Shown piece after piece: positions 36,381 to 46,861 of a stretch of 64,000 bases of DNA. Within the stretch, counting starts at the first letter, position 1. Each line of letters opens with the position of its first letter. Position numbers and translations under genes: made by a program. The stretch comes from Antitrichia curtipendula (taxonomy: Eukaryota > Streptophyta > Bryopsida > Hypnales > Leucodontaceae): positions 53,271,570 through 53,335,569 of the forward strand of contig OX579634.1 in assembly GCA_951230915.1 (NCBI GenBank), given 5' to 3'. Under the pieces are notes generated by a model that saw nothing but the letters and a program-made list of their open reading frames with translations, was not told the DNA's origin and ran no database searches.

Positions 36381-38042
36381 ATGGCTGGTCGCGATTTCTC
36401 GAAGAGAAAGGTTGATGATTGGTGGACAGGTGTTGGAGATGCACCGGTTATGGACCCGGATGCGGAATCACCAGAGCCCGTTTCAGAGGCCGTAGCTGCA
36501 GAAGGGTCTGTAGCTGCTGTGGGGGGTAGAGAGTCTTCGAAGGGGAAGAAAAAACAACGAAAGAGGCACAAGGCTACAAATCCGGAGAAGTGGCCAAGCA
36601 AGGGTGCAACGCACAAACTGCATGAAGTGGCATTGGAGTTTTTTGATCAGTATTCGATTTTGCAATTGAACTCAACATACGTCTCATGCGGATTACAGGG
36701 AGTGGATAAAATTAAACAAAAGTTCCACCACATGTTCTGGACAACAATGAGCGCGGATGAGTGGCATGAAGACCGCACGAAAGAATGCTTCGATCATTGG
36801 TTGGAGTCACAAGTGCAAACGTGTATCTTCAACCTTGCCCAAGTTGCGGAAAAAATAAAAGGCTTTGAGAAGAGTGTAGTGCCCAGACAACAAGCATTGA
36901 GTTTGTTGCACAAGAAGGTGTATTGGTGGCACGATGCAGTGCGTGGATTGTCTTCAAGCAACATCCGTTCCGCTCCGTGGTTTCAACGAAGTCAGAACTT
37001 GGCCTTTGGTCAACAAGCTGCAGGAAGAGTGGTTTTCCTTGAAAGAGGAGTGGTGGTGGTTCCTTTATCTGGCCATAGCAAACAAGGGGGGCATGGGAGG
37101 GTGCGCAAAGTATGTGTTCAAAATTCAAAACATATTCCCGAGAATATGGAATTAGCTGGGAAGTCAGCCTTGCGCGTGGATGAATTGAAGAAGTCCAGGG
37201 AGAAGTTGTCCATCGAGGCATTGGTATGTCCATGCGAGCATCCAGGGGTCATCAAATTCTTTGCTATAAATGACATGACCATGGAGTGTTATTCGCAATG
37301 GTGGAATGGCGGTACTCTTGGCGCCATGTTTACCCTTGATGAGAAGAACTGAGATCCAGATGAAATTGGGGAGTTGGCTTACGATGCAACTCCCCAATCA
37401 ATGCAAGAAGCCAAACGACTCATGGCATATAGACGCAAGCGCACTGAACTTGCGTGGGCGATGATTTGCATTGTGGATGCAGTGCAACAATGCTCTGTAT
37501 TGTACAACGACATCACACCGGAGAACATTATGCTTCATTTTTCGAATGATGATGGAAGAACCGTGTGGATTGGTCTATGTGATTGGGGAATGGGTAGCCG
37601 CATCAACAAAGAAACCCCTTCTCTTTACCAATTCAATTGTCCAAGGAAGTTTCAGGCAACCCGAGCGCAACGTTGGTGGGTGGCTCCTGAGTTGATGTAC
37701 TTGACTGGAGAGACAGGAACTTCATCATCTCCTACTCGCAGGGTTAAGCCACCGTGTGTTAGTATACACACGGACGGATACTCCATAGGGAAATTGGCTA
37801 TGAAGGTATGGATAAAAGATCGCGGAAATGTAGATATGATTCCGGACCTTACGGCATTTGGTACGTTTCAAACCATGTCGGGTGAATTGTGCAAGGCGGA
37901 GCCACTACAACGACGCTCGGTGACATATGTTGTGAAACGTCTAAGTGGTGCTCCAACGTTTTGGACACCACCCCTGGATTGCTACCGCGAGGCCCGCAAA
38001 GAACAAGACCTTCAAGAAGAACAAGCGCGCAATGAAGATTAG
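36381..38042 (+). pseudogene. Protein-kinase-like gene, copy 2 (one in-frame TGA)
   Basis: The start is taken at MAGRDFSKRKVDD, about 200 bases after the TATA box. The frame runs about 550 residues with a single TGA at 37350. Downstream sequence stays in frame and aligns with copy 1 (LAYDATPQS against LAYSQPTPEE; RKRTELAWAM against KKRTELAWAL). Core motifs: GGHGRVRKV glycine loop, an ELAGKSAL lysine, WWNGGTLGAMF, a catalytic loop YNDITPEN in which Tyr replaces the HRD His, CDWG in place of DFG, and RWWVAPELMY (APE-like). The N-terminal half differs from copy 1. The copies are divergent, so this is an old family and not a recent duplication. Dead by nonsense unless the TGA is read through or spliced out. 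Confidence 0.8.
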
Positions 38043-39370
38043 ATAATAGTGTATTACCATGTAGTTGCAAAATTAGTGTTTACTTAGCACATGCGGTTAT
38101 TATAGTATGGGCTTGAGGACATCCATAGCAATGTAGCACACTTTGTGGCTTCAATGCATTTTGTACTCATTTTGGTTTATATAAAGTTATAAACATATTT
38201 TACCTAAACATTGAGTTGTAAAAAATCTCTTGTCTTCCCTAACTTTATCATTTAAATTGCGTGTAAACACACATCTTATATCTTTAGTACTAAAAACTTT
38301 GAATTGTATATCACTACAAGAAATTTCAATTAGTTTTGTGCAAAATTGTAATTGTCAACATTTTTGTTGCACTTCATGCCATAAATAAGTAAAAATAGAA
38401 AAAACAATTCAAGAGATTCTAAATTTTTAGTTTTTTACAAGAGGTACAAATATCAATAGAGATTTCTAGTCAGAAAAATTTTCAATTGTTTATTTTATTT
38501 TTCATGCTCAAAACTAGTAAACAACCACAAAGAAAAGCTTGAAGTCAAATTTGACTATCAAACCAAATTTATATTTTTATTGAAAATCAGCATAATATTT
38601 TAATATTTTTCAACATACGTAAGAATTCATTTTCTATTTATGCTTTTTTTTTTCCAGAAAATTCAATGGAAAATTGATTTTATTGTGATTTTATAAAGCT
38701 AAACATGGAAATCAAATTTTATCAATTATAATATATATGAGAATAATCTGAAACTGGGGCCATAAATGAATGACTGAATACAAAACATAGTTTTATAATT
38801 TTAATTTTAATGAAATTTGAAAAAAAGAAAACATACATGAAAAAAACACCACACTGTATTATTTGGATTGCAAACATAGTTTCCAATTGCAATAATTCTT
38901 TCAAAGCTTGCCCTCGATTCTTGAATATTCAAAAAAAATAATTCAAAAACAATAGTGCCCCGAAGGCCCAATTTTCCATAAATCACACTCAGTGAAAGTT
39001 AATCTGAAATTGCAAAGCTAGCATTCAGAAAACTAGTTTTTCCAAGTTTGAATGCTAATATCTTTCAATCTATTCGGTCAAACTTCATGAAATTTTTACC
39101 ACGTGATAAAAAACATGTGAAGTATAAGATCTTACGGTTAGATGTTGTAAAAAACATTTTTTCCGTATGTTGAGGCAAATGCAAGAGAAAAGACAATTTT
39201 GCGTTTTTTTTGTGTAAAGACTTCGGGACTTTAGGGGTAAACAGTTCTATGAGAATGAAAGGAACAAAAGTCGTATTTCATATTAAAGCTGATTTCAATA
39301 TGCAAGGTATTGAGCCTCTAAAACCATTGCATTTGAAAACATGTAGACCCTATTGTCTTTTCAAAAACAT
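38043..39370. other. Spacer between convergent kinase and hAT genes, with TTAA-type copy 6
   Basis: Mostly AT-rich. The right part (about 39050-39237) is copy 6 of the TTAA-type family: TTTCAATCTATTCGGTCAAA, AAGATCTTACGGTTAGATGT, and end GGGACTTTAGGGG at 39237 followed by TAAA. Its left end is not resolved. CACTACAAGAAATTTC at 38312 resembles a CACTA start but has no visible partner. Confidence 0.55.
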
Positions 39371-41510
39371 TCAACGTCTTCCATGCCTAAGAATGCGCAT
39401 AGAAGTATTTGCATTTGCTTCTTGTACTATTGGTTCACTACCACCCATTTCTTCGAGTGGACCTTGTCGAGGCACCGGCCCCCTATAATCACTATCTCCT
39501 GGAACCTCACCATCTTCACCTATAGTACCACCGATGGATTCACCATCATCATTGATGTTGCACTACCACTTTCGCTGGAGGCCTCGGAATTGCGGTTTCG
39601 TTGTGGTCGAGCTATAGAAGACAACGTCCGAAGAGGTCGTTGGCCCATTGCATCTATAATGCCATCTGTATTGGGTCCTCCTGTTTGAACTTCTCTTGAA
39701 AATGGTTGGGAAGCCGCTTCTTCCCTCCTCAGTCTTCTACGCGTTCTACTACTTACACGTTCACTAGTAGTACCTTGTGGTCGTTGACGCTTCCCTCGAT
39801 TATTGGCATGTACAGGTGGCCGCAATGAAGTCGTATTTCTAGTCACATGCTGTGACACCATACCAGCCAATTGTGTACCTATCGACGAAGTTGGTTCGTA
39901 TGGACGGCCGTCGGAACTAGACGGCCTTGATGAACTTTGGATTTGTAGATTTTCCAATATTGGCATTTGCCTTTGTGCAACCGAGACTCGATTTGGAGGG
40001 GCCATATGTGCTTCTCCACCTTGAGGGGGCCCTTCACTACGGGTGGTCCTCATGGGCAATGACGGTGGTACTACTACGTCTTCTTCACGTCCTCTTTGAA
40101 CGTCAACACCATCTCTTTCTATTGTGGCATCAACTTGTACATCCATAGGGTCTGGACTTAGTGGTCTCGGTGCCACAACGTCCTCGTTTGTATTGCCCCC
40201 ACTTGGCCCAGCATTCCACGTTTGTGGCATTTGTGGTGGACTTCTTTGATGTCCCTCGTAGTCATTGTCGTTGTTATCCCCCTCTTCAAAGTCAAATACG
40301 GATGCATCAATTAGAGGACGCACTGCTCCCGCCCCACGAAATCTATCAAACGGTGGCTCATCGTCGTCATTGGAACTATCATCTGAATTGTCATCATTGG
40401 GATCAGAGAGAACCGAACCACGGTCCAGACCATTAGATTCATCTATCATGGAATCCTCTGACATCATGTTTTTAGTGTACCACTTTATCGGATTTGTTGC
40501 AACCCTTTCTCTAAAAGTCTTGGAATTGGTATAAATGTAAACCAATTCCTCAGCACGCTCTGATGTCAATCTATTGCGTGATTTGTTGTGGACAAACGAA
40601 TACATGCTCCAATTGCGTTCACAGGACGATGCAGAACACACTTGCGCGAGGATCTTTTTGGCAATCGGTGCAAGTATACGAGCACCGGCTCCGAGAGGGT
40701 GCCACCATTCATGAGGTTGCAAATTCAAGGCGTTTACATCAGGAAGTCCACCGAAAATGCCTCGCCGATCTCTAAATGCTTGGTACTCAGACAAAGCTGA
40801 AGCAAATGCTTGATCTCCAACAGCCAATTTGCGCAAAACTCTCAGTATGGCTTCTCTTGCCTCATTATCATCCATTAGCATGACTTCGTCAAGTAAAAAG
40901 GGATTCAATAGAGCCCCAGCGTAATGCAAATCAATCATGAGCATGTCCCAGCGCTTGTAGAAATCATCGGTGGCGGAAATTGCATATCTCCGCTCTAATG
41001 AAAATAGTGGATCCTCCAAAGATAAAACATGCTTTTCCACCTTTTTCATTACAAGCCATGCCTTGTCTAAGCACGGGTGCTTGCCATCAAACTCTCGAAG
41101 AGCAATCAACACGGGCTCCACTATGTGCACAAAGTTCAAACATTTCCTCCAAAATTCATCCGTTCGCACATATCGTCGCACATCGTTAGCTTTTCTTTTC
41201 TTTTGATTGGATGCCAATCTCCGCGTGTACTCATTCCACTGCGGATCGTGGACTGTTGATTCTACCGCTTCCCTCACCTTCACCAAACGTTCGATCATGA
41301 GGAACATGGTAGCAAAGCGTGTTTGAACGGGATTTTTTAAAACATGATTAGGAGAATGTCGTCGAAAGATTGCAAGTGGCATGTGATGCGTTCGAATGTA
41401 TTTCACAATTGACTTGGCTTTCTTGACCATACTTGTAATCCAATCTTGTTTTCCCCAATCTTCAAGTAGAAGGTCAAGTGCATGTGCTGAACACCCTTGA
41501 AAATATATGT
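39371..41510 (-). pseudogene. BED-hAT transposase copy 2, 3' part
   Basis: On the minus strand this runs from IYFQGCSAHALDLLLEDW through KYIRTHHMPLAIF, DPQWNEYTRRLA and DLHYAGALLNPFLL to the hATC motif SSCERNWSMYSFVHNKSRN and ELVYIYTNSK. A long acidic then basic tail follows (DDDEPPFDRF; RRRLRREEA). One frame ends at 39520. The next frame continues with GEVPGDSDYRGP and ends at 39371. The GDSDY motif matches the tail of copy 1, so a frameshift near 39560 is likely. The upstream part lies at 44757-45700 beyond a retroelement. Confidence 0.85.
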
Positions 41511-41802
41511 GTGAAAATCTACGAAGTTGTAACGTTACGGAACGTCCGGAAACTAAACTTAATACATAAAATAGAAATATATAGGAGAAGAACTTTGAAA
41601 TTTTTGCATAAGTATAGAAGTTTAGACACTAGAAACCTACATTATAAAAGATCTCTTTCGTAGGAAAGTTAAAACTCTAATTAGGTTAAAACAGTGTTCC
41701 GGAACCAGTAGCCGGATAGTCGGAAGTTCCGGATCGTAGGGGTTCCGGCTAGGGAACTTACGGGAACTCCACCGGTTTGGGAACTTAGGGTTTCGTGCCG
41801 CT

Positions 41803-41810
41803 ATATAAAC
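41803..41810 (+). promoter_or_regulatory. TATA box of the gag-only element
   Basis: GCTATATAAACCCC, about 140 bases before the gag-like start codon. Confidence 0.6.
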
Positions 41811-41944
41811 CCCGCCGCCATTCTCATTCGGTCTCTTTTCTCTGCGGCATTTTCGCGAGTACGTTTAGTGAGAGAAAGAGTGGTGAGATAGGATCGGCGT
41901 AGGAAGCGGAAGTAAGGTCGGTGCAACTCCGGAAGACCGACAGG

Positions 41945-43674
41945 ATGACGGAAACTCGAGCCCGTAGACTGGCGGTGACCGCATGGACTGTCAGCCCGGT
42001 GATTCCGTTCGATACGGATCGCCAAAGAGAGTTGCAAGAGGATTTAGAGACCATGGGCTGTGTCGGATTCTTACACCGCCCATGGGACTTGAAGAGTGAA
42101 GGAATGATTGAAGAACTCCTTTACGGAGTTCCCAATCAGTATGAGTTGACGGTGAGGGGCCGCCCGACAGCATGGACACAAGAGCTCTGGGCCGGAACGT
42201 ACTTTGCACTGAACCGGGGGCATGGATGGGCCGGCCGGCCGGAGAAGTTTGCGGCAGAAAGATTCCGGAACTCCGCCGACCCAAAAGAGGGGTTTGCAGC
42301 GACGGATTGTTAGCGAATGGGATTTCAGGACGGAAGACCAGTTACATTAGCCCGTACTTGTTCCACTTGTACCACCGGATGGAAACCCTGAGCGAGCCGG
42401 AGCAGCTTATGTACAAGAAAGGGGAAAATCTCCTCAAGTACGGGCTGAGACCGGAACTGCAGCCGGAGGAGCCGGAATCTGAGGAGGAGGACATTCCGGA
42501 GGAAACACAGACCACTCCGGAGAAGGCCGGAACCAGTAGGCGGAAGTCCACCGACCGGACAGCGCGAGGGAAACAAGTGGCGGAAGGTTCTGTCCAGCCG
42601 GAAAGCCCACACGAGGAGGTGGATCCAGTCGAGAACGCCATACATTGGCTGCGAACGACGAGGACGGTGAACGACCGGATGGCAGCAGTACTCCAAGACA
42701 TTTGCCATTCGTTAGGAGTGAAGGACGAGAGAGAGATCTTGGCCGCCATCGCACGAAGACCGAATCCGGAAGACGTCAAGGTTCTGTACGATCAGATCCG
42801 GAGTCTTCAGGAGGAACGGGATCAGTTCCGGAGCCAGCACCAGTGGTCGGAACGGGAGATGCACATCGCAAACCGGAAGTCCACGGAAGCGATGGCTCTA
42901 GTATGGAAGCTGGGAGAACTGATCGACCTTCCGGCCAGCACCATCTCGAGGGCCCAACTCTGGAACTCACAGATGGTGGCCCAAGGCCACATTACCGGAA
43001 CGAAGGTCGTGCTTATCCTGACGGATTTCGAGGCCCGGATGGAGGGGGTGCTGAAGGAGATGCGACAGCTGATTGGAAGCCTCGACCCGAACCTGCTTGA
43101 CCAAGCAATGTTCGCTGATCTTCCGGGAGGAGAGTTCCAAGAAACCCATGGAGCCGGAACTTCAACGGGAAAGAGGAATCCGGAAATCCCGACTCACGTG
43201 GTCACTTATCCGGAGGTTAAAACGCCGAAGGAAGCAAGCACACAGACCACCGTCCAGGAGGGGACAGCCGGAAGACAGGCGGCGATAAACCTGTTTCCGC
43301 CTCTCCAGCTGACGGAGACAGAAGCTGAGGCCATAGCAGCAGCAAGTGTCCGGAATCCTGCCCGGACCGATCCGGACAGGTTTATGCATATGCAGAACAC
43401 TCCACCACCAGCGAATCCGGGCAACACCGTCATTAATTTGACGGAGACAAAGACGACACGGCAGCGACACACGAGGATCGAGGAGCCGCTGGAGATCGAT
43501 GAGACGGAAGAGGAATCTGCGGAGTCTCACTCCCAATCGGAAGGGACGGATTCTGATCCGCCTCAAATCCGGACTCGGTCGGCAACGAAGAGGACTCCAG
43601 CAAAGGTAACTGCCCGGAAGTCCACTCCAGCGAATCTTAGGGCCGGACCATCGACAAAGAAGCCCCGCAAATGA
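41945..43674 (+). pseudogene. Gag-like coiled-coil protein (frameshifted)
   Basis: Starts MTETRARRLAVTAWT. The first frame ends at 42313 after FAATDC. The +1 frame carries on from about 42310 with SPYLFHLYHRMETL and KGENLLKYGL. The gene at 62.5-64 kb has YLFHLYEQHQLLL and KENLLKYGE and the same DPKEGF/NPKDGY and TDC/EDC motifs, so the two are one family. Against that copy about 55 residues are missing at the frameshift, which points to a deletion. The rest is acidic, then coiled coil, then a T/R/K-rich basic tail. I see no zinc knuckle. A structural Gag-like role is inferred from its position next to LTR and pol sequences of the same style. Confidence 0.6.
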
Positions 43675-44756
43675 CTAGTGCGGATGGGTGTCTTTTTAGT
43701 TAGGATTTTGACTTATTAGTTATTTCCGGAAACGGGTAACCCGGAGTGTGGGCCCCTAGTTCCGGACTTTTAGGCTGTCAAACGGCTTTCCGGTTTTGCC
43801 GGAACGGTTATTAGGACCGTTAGGCGGATTTTTAGTTGGCCGTTGGCCGGGTTTTGTGTGGGCCTTTTGGCCGCTTTTTGTTTGCTTTTAAGGGCAGGCC
43901 GGCTTGTTGGCCTGTCATTCCCTTTCTTGTCATTTAATCGAAGCTTACCGGAGATCAATTTGATCATCTCTTTGCGTATCGCGTTGATGATTGAGTCGTA
44001 CACTGGTTTGTAAGTGAGAGTGTGTGAGAGGGAGTCCGGATTCTTGGGTTGACAGATACATATGCTGTGACGGAAGAGCTTTAGATGTGTGAATGAGGAG
44101 CTGTGCATGGTGCCTTTAAATTGCTGGAACGGTGATCCGGTGGAAGCCTGTTACGGGTGAGGGTGCGAGTCCGGAAGTCCAGGGAGGATTCCGTGCGGAG
44201 ATAAGCAACCGCCTGAGGAATTATCCCAGCCATCGGAAGGTCTGCCAACCTCTGGAGCACTCGAGAGATACAAAGTCAGCACTACAATCCGGAAAGTCTG
44301 GATCTGTCGTTGTAGTAAGGTGGATCTAACCGGGCCCTGTGTGACCTACTTTCTGGATACGTCATCTGGAAGATTGTGAGGGTACGGATTCTCCCTTTGC
44401 TATTACTGTATAATTCTTGGGTGTTTTGTTTTGTTTGTTACGGATAGAGAGTGTGAACCAAGAGTGGCGAGTCCCTGCCCCTCGGAAAGATCAATAGTGG
44501 ACCCCCTGAGGGTGAAACAGGGGTATCTAAAACCAGTTACTTGAGAGAGTTGGAACCGGAATCCGGAATAGGGCGGAACCGGATTGGAATCCGGAAAATA
44601 CTAGTTTCCGGAAGATAGCAATAGAGTGTACGGATTGCTTGGGGTGTTTTTGGAAGTGATCCGGATACCCAAAACTTGCAGCAACATACTAGAATTCCCT
44701 GGGACGAAAACTCGTGTCATCTTACCACATTTTTGTGTTAAAGATACTTACGCGCT
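43675..44756. other. Non-coding 3' region of the gag-only element
   Basis: CCGGA-rich sequence with no gene and no second copy of the promoter region. Confidence 0.45.
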
Positions 44757-45700
44757 AACTATGCGTGCGACAGAAGTAATAGAGCGCCAGCGGCCAACAT
44801 GTTTGCTGCATTGTCTGTACAAACTTGTACCACGTTCTATACCCCTACCTCGTCAATGTAATCACCCATGCAATTAGCCACGTAAGTAGCATCTTTGCAT
44901 TCGCCTGTTGTGTCTATCGATCCAAGAAAAACCTCTCCACTTGTACATGCCAACATGACATTCATCAATGGTCGATGTGTAACGTTGTCCCATCCATCAG
45001 AGCATATTGTAACGCCATACTTGTGGATTGGTGCCCTCGTCTTCTCTGCTACAATTGCTGCCACTTCGTCTTTTGTAGATTTTATGAGCTTTGTACGAAG
45101 TGTATGGTACGCTGGAGGTTTGTAGCCAACTCTTGATTCCGATGTTGATTTCACTGCATCCGGAAAAGCAGGATGCCTCACTACATTGAATGGTATATTG
45201 GCTTCGTAGAAAAACTTAGCCCACTTCTTGTCAAGTACTTGCTTGTTTGATGCGTTCATTCCTTCTTGTAGAGACAGTTGCCTCATCGATCGACTGTGGG
45301 TCAAACTAGGGTTGGGCGCCTCCCATGATCGTACTTGAGAGCTTTGCCTCCCAGTGTTTTCTCCTCCATCATTTGCCGAGATTGAAGCATCATGTTGTTG
45401 CTCACCACGTACTACACTTGGTAGTATCGTTGATGGTGATGTCACTTCCATGTCGCGTCCGGTTCCGTGCGAAGTGTCTGTAGGTATATGTCCTCCACAA
45501 TTAAAAAACATTACCTTCACGGTTGCATTGACTTTAGTGCATGCTCTCATTCCAAGGAGGGTGTCATTTCGTCTATATCCCAAATGGAAAAGCAACCGAT
45601 CCTTTCGATAGCTTAGCAAAGCTTCGAAAAACTTGCAAACAACTTTTCCATCTGGCCGTAGTGTGTACCAAGGTTCCCACTGTGATCTTGCTCCACCCAT
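44757..45700 (-). pseudogene. BED-hAT transposase copy 2, 5' part
   Basis: The start is taken at MGGARSQWEPWYTL (45700), after a likely acceptor TTTGGTGCAG. The BED-like finger has W-x2-W and HLGY, but the second Cys of C-x2-C is Phe (CKFF), so zinc binding is doubtful. A variable linker and the hAT core follow (ICSDGWDNVTHRPLMNVM, GSIDTTG, CTDNAANML). An in-frame TAG lies at about 44837, just before NVVQVCTDN. It is the same subfamily as copy 1 but clearly diverged. The upstream flank holds GTATATTAAGG near 45925 as a possible TATA box, then a telomere-like block and array 7. Confidence 0.83.
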
Positions 45701-45932
45701 TGCTCTTATTTGTCCTCCTTTACCTGCCCCTGCACCAAAAAAAAGATTAGTATTCTGTTTGAAATGTGATGTGGAAACAACACTTGTTGCTCTCACAACA
45801 AGTGCCACCACAACACACTCTTCTTGGACTTCGCTCTACCGCAATGGTTGTACTCCAACCAAGTCATAAAAGGCAAAATCAGTAAGGAAAAATAATCTTG
45901 AATAGGCAGAAGTCCTTAATATACACCTTGAA

Positions 45933-45962
45933 GCCCTCCCTAAAACCCTAAACCCTAAACCC
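45933..45962 (-). repeat. Telomere-type repeat
   Basis: CCCTAAA units (three to four) directly next to array 7. Confidence 0.7.
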
Positions 45963-45964
45963 AG

Positions 45965-46861
45965 CTAGACGGAGTGACGGCTGATGGAGTGGACCCTAAA
46001 CCCGCAGCCTTGCCAACGAAACCGTCCAAGGGGTGACTGTCCCGTCCTGTAATATTCCGGTCCAGGGGACGGGACGGTTTCCCGTCTAGAGGACGGAGAG
46101 GCCGTCCAAGGGACGGATTACCGTCCTGGAGACGAGAATTCCGTCCAGAGACGGGCTCTCCGTCCAGGGGACGGCTTACCGTTTTGGAGACGAGAATTCC
46201 GTCCAGAGGCGGGCTCTCCGTCCAGGGGACGGCTTACCGTTTTGGAGACGAGAATTCCGTCCAGAGACGGGCTCTCCGTCCAGGGGACGGCTTACCGTTT
46301 TGGAGACGAGAATTCCGTCCAGAGACGGGCTCTCCGTCCAGAGATGGGCTCTCCGTCCAGAGACGGGCTCTCCGTCCAGGGGACGGCTTGCCGTCATGGA
46401 GTTGAGAATTTTGTCTAGAGACGGGCTCTCCGTCCAGGGGACGGCTTACCGTCCAGTGACGGACTCTCCGTCCAGCAACGGAGTCTCCGTCTAGAGGACG
46501 GCTTACCGTCCAGCGGACGGCTTGCCGTCCAGCGACGGACTCTCTGTCCAGAGGACGGCTTATCGTCCAGCGACGGACTCTCCGTCCAGAGGACGGCTTA
46601 CCATCCAGCGACGGACTCTCCGTCCAGCGGACGGCTTACCGTCTAGGGGACGGCCTCTTCATCCACAGACGGGCTCTCCATCCAAGAGACGGATGTCCAT
46701 TTGGCGACGGAGTCACCATCCTGGTGACGGCCCGACGTCGTCGCAGAATGGACAGACTTCATCTGCGCTCCTGATGGTCCCGTCAATATCGGCGACGGGC
46801 TGGGACGCGTCATGACATCCGGACTTGAAAAGCCCTCGTCACGTCCGGATAGACAACCCTA
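45965..46861. repeat. GTCCG array 7 with hAT-like terminus (upstream of hAT copy 2)
   Basis: Units such as GAATTCCGTCCAGAGACGGG, CTCTCCGTCCAGGGGACGGC and TTACCGTCCAGCGACGGA. The outer end at 46861 reads TAGGGTTGTC on the minus strand. Confidence 0.85.

Larger units (their letters stand above)
41511..44757 (+). mobile_element. Gag-only retroelement inserted in hAT copy 2
   Basis: About 3.25 kb separates the halves of the hAT gene. TATGTGTG (41506-41513) and TATGCGTG (44760-44767) at the junctions may be the target duplication, so the ends are good to about ten bases only. Layout: about 290 bases upstream region, TATA box (41803), gag-like gene, 1.1 kb tail. There is no pol. Base composition is CCGGAA-rich, like the Gypsy sequences at 59-64 kb and unlike the host. 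Confidence 0.65.
26357..46861. mobile_element. G2: 20.5 kb hAT-type element with cargo genes
   Basis: The left end is CAGGGTTGTCCCCGTCACG. The right end, read inward on the minus strand, is TAGGGTTGTCTATCCGG; nine of the first ten bases match. The flanks are GGCACAAA (26349-26356) and TGCACAAA (46862-46869), an 8-base duplication with one mismatch, as in hAT elements. GTCCG arrays lie just inside both ends. Inside are a RING/KDVDW gene, a kinase-like gene and a BED-hAT transposase, all decayed. Alternatively the span could be several smaller elements inserted into one another; a further CAGGGTTGTCC terminus at 31791 leaves that open. Confidence 0.62.

Noticed and set aside
38312..38328. CACTACAAGAAATTTC as a CACTA left end
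   Set aside because: No TGACTNCA words follow and no partner end with a 3-base duplication was found.
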